A DNA stretch of 63,688 nucleotides from Phycisphaerales bacterium. Its GTDB lineage: Bacteria; Planctomycetota; Phycisphaerae; Tepidisphaerales; Tepidisphaeraceae. The DNA is taken from NCBI GenBank assembly GCA_020853095.1, contig JADYZN010000011.1:1-63688 (forward strand), given 5' to 3'. Positions 62,769 to 63,688 of the stretch are shown in pieces. The notes beneath the pieces were generated by a model that saw only the letters and a list, made by a program, of their open reading frames with translations, had not been told where the DNA came from and did not search any database. Each line of letters begins with the position of its first letter. Position 1 is the first letter of the stretch. The position numbers and the translations under genes were made by a program.

Positions 62769-63688
62769 TTACTTTTGAACTTGTGCGTAGGTGGCATCCA
62801 GTTGCCTGGCCCCGGCGACCAGCGCGGCCGCTTCGCGGGGCCACAATTCAACCTCGTAACGCTGCACGACGCCGGATCGGTTGATCAACGTCGGCAGGCT
62901 GGTGCAGGTGCCCCGAATACCGTATTCGCCGGTCAACTGGGATGAAACGGGCAGAACCTTGGGTTGATTCAAGGCAATCGTGTGGACGACCTCGGCGATG
63001 GTCAGGCCGACGGCCCAGCCGGCACCACCTTTGAGCTTGATGGCCTCGGCCCCGCTGGTCTTGGTCCGCTCAAAGATGCGTTGTTGGACGGCGGCGCCGA
63101 AGTTGGGCATCTTCACCAGCGAGACGCCGGCGGCCGTGGCGCTGGACCAGATCGGGACCATGCTGTCGCCATGTTCGCCCAGGATCAGTGCCTTGATCTG
63201 CGTGGGGGGCAGGCCGGTTTCCAGGGCGATCAGCGAGCGAAAACGGGCGGTGTCCAGTTGCGTGCCCAGGCCGATGACCTTGCGGGGGTCCAGCTTCAGG
63301 TGGTCGATCGCCAGTCGGGTGAGAATGTCCACCGGGTTGGAGACGACAAAGACGATGGCGTCTTTTTTCAATCCCGCGGTCTTGATCGAATCGAGAATCT
63401 GCTTGAACAGCGAGACGTTGCGGTTGATCAGGTCCAGCCGAGATTCATCGGGCTTGCGCCGCAGTCCGGCGGTGATGACGATCACGTCGCTGTCGGCGCA
63501 CTGGTCGTAGTTGCCGGCGTAAATTTTCTGGTCGCCCGCGACGCTGGTGCCGTGAATCAAATCCAGCGCCTCCCCCGCCGCCATCTGTTCGTTGGCGTCC
63601 AGCAGGTGCATTTCGGAGATGATGCCGGCGCATTGCATGGCGAACGCCGCGTTTGAGCCGACCCGTCCGCCGCCGCCGATGATGCTGA
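62769..63688 (-). CDS. Lactate/malate dehydrogenase, N-terminus outside the window
   Basis: The visible 306 residues start in the Rossmann motif (SIIGGGGRVGSNAAFAMQ), so only a few residues are missing. Substrate loop ITAGLRRKPDESRLDL has Arg at the position that favours malate-like dicarboxylates, whereas LDH has Gln. SNPVDILTRLA, IGLGTQLDTARFRSL and the catalytic His in LGEHGDSMVP are complete. It leads an operon with the aldolase-like and DeoR genes; the genes upstream are beyond the edge. Confidence 0.88.
   Translation of the reverse strand, partial: SIIGGGGRVGSNAAFAMQCAGIISEMHLLDANEQMAAGEALDLIHGTSVAGDQKIYAGNYDQCADSDVIVITAGLRRKPDESRLDLINRNVSLFKQILDSIKTAGLKKDAIVFVVSNPVDILTRLAIDHLKLDPRKVIGLGTQLDTARFRSLIALETGLPPTQIKALILGEHGDSMVPIWSSATAAGVSLVKMPNFGAAVQQRIFERTKTSGAEAIKLKGGAGWAVGLTIAEVVHTIALNQPKVLPVSSQLTGEYGIRGTCTSLPTLINRSGVVQRYEVELWPREAAALVAGARQLDATYAQVQK

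Overview
The window is about 64 kb of GC-rich bacterial chromosome. It most resembles a planctomycete, probably a Phycisphaerae-like lineage (inference). Pointers are a PEP-CTERM-tailed exported protein, a type II pseudopilin-like protein ending in the H-X9-DG motif, DUF1844, DUF4159 and DUF4340 proteins, a GldA/F/G-like ABC operon, an uroporphyrinogen-decarboxylase-fold methyltransferase relative, a lone fliM, and the menaquinone enzyme MqnD. I saw no rRNA, tRNA, CRISPR array, transposase or integrase.

Left part (1-12.8 kb). The first 3.4 kb carries a decayed aldo/keto reductase end, a PAS-SpoIIE phosphatase, a zinc alcohol dehydrogenase and a short-chain dehydrogenase. It ends in a ribosome-binding site with only 15 codons of a gene, and looks like transferred or rearranged DNA. 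Then come fliM overlapping a CPBP protease, a DUF2617-like gene behind a strongly folded leader, gdhA, and a three-gene fatty-acid/polyketide-like set. That set is a dehydratase, a ketosynthase homologue lacking all three catalytic residues, and an intact ketosynthase. An EF-P with an unusual tip loop closes the block.

13-19.7 kb. A GntR/LacI-type regulator precedes a near-consensus promoter. Behind the promoter lie a PEP-CTERM protein, a pseudopilin-like protein and a secreted TIM-barrel hydrolase. AACAG/CTGTT repeats recur at the regulator and at the promoter. A YoaK-STAS membrane protein and a YlbF-like protein follow.

19.7-26.6 kb is a sulfur-assimilation cluster: E1-like ThiF protein, cysteine synthase, JAMM protease, two-domain rhodanese, second cysteine synthase, APS kinase, PHP phosphatase (pAp is the likely substrate) and CysH. 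The first four match a protein-thiocarboxylate route to cysteine, but no ubiquitin-like sulfur carrier gene is visible.

26.6-42.2 kb. On the minus strand lies a long co-directional run (ABC ATPase, permease, GldG-like, DUF4340, queF, sppA, DUF4159 protein). After DUF1844 and ribE comes an odd divergent pair: an orphan VirD4/TraG-like ATPase with an altered Walker A motif, and a degenerate phospholipase-D-like protein. comEC follows.

42.2-63.7 kb is mostly housekeeping: URO-D-like protein, mqnD, gpsA, a four-helix-bundle protein with a Gly/Arg tail, a lone nuoB, panC, response regulator, bpt, glyA, a TPR protein, an alpha/beta hydrolase, Cof-type phosphatase, glycosyltransferase, DUF1810 and YdeI proteins, and an enolase-superfamily enzyme. 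At the right edge a DeoR regulator, an aldolase-like protein and a lactate/malate dehydrogenase form an operon entering from outside. It could be the tail of a planctomycete microcompartment locus (inference).
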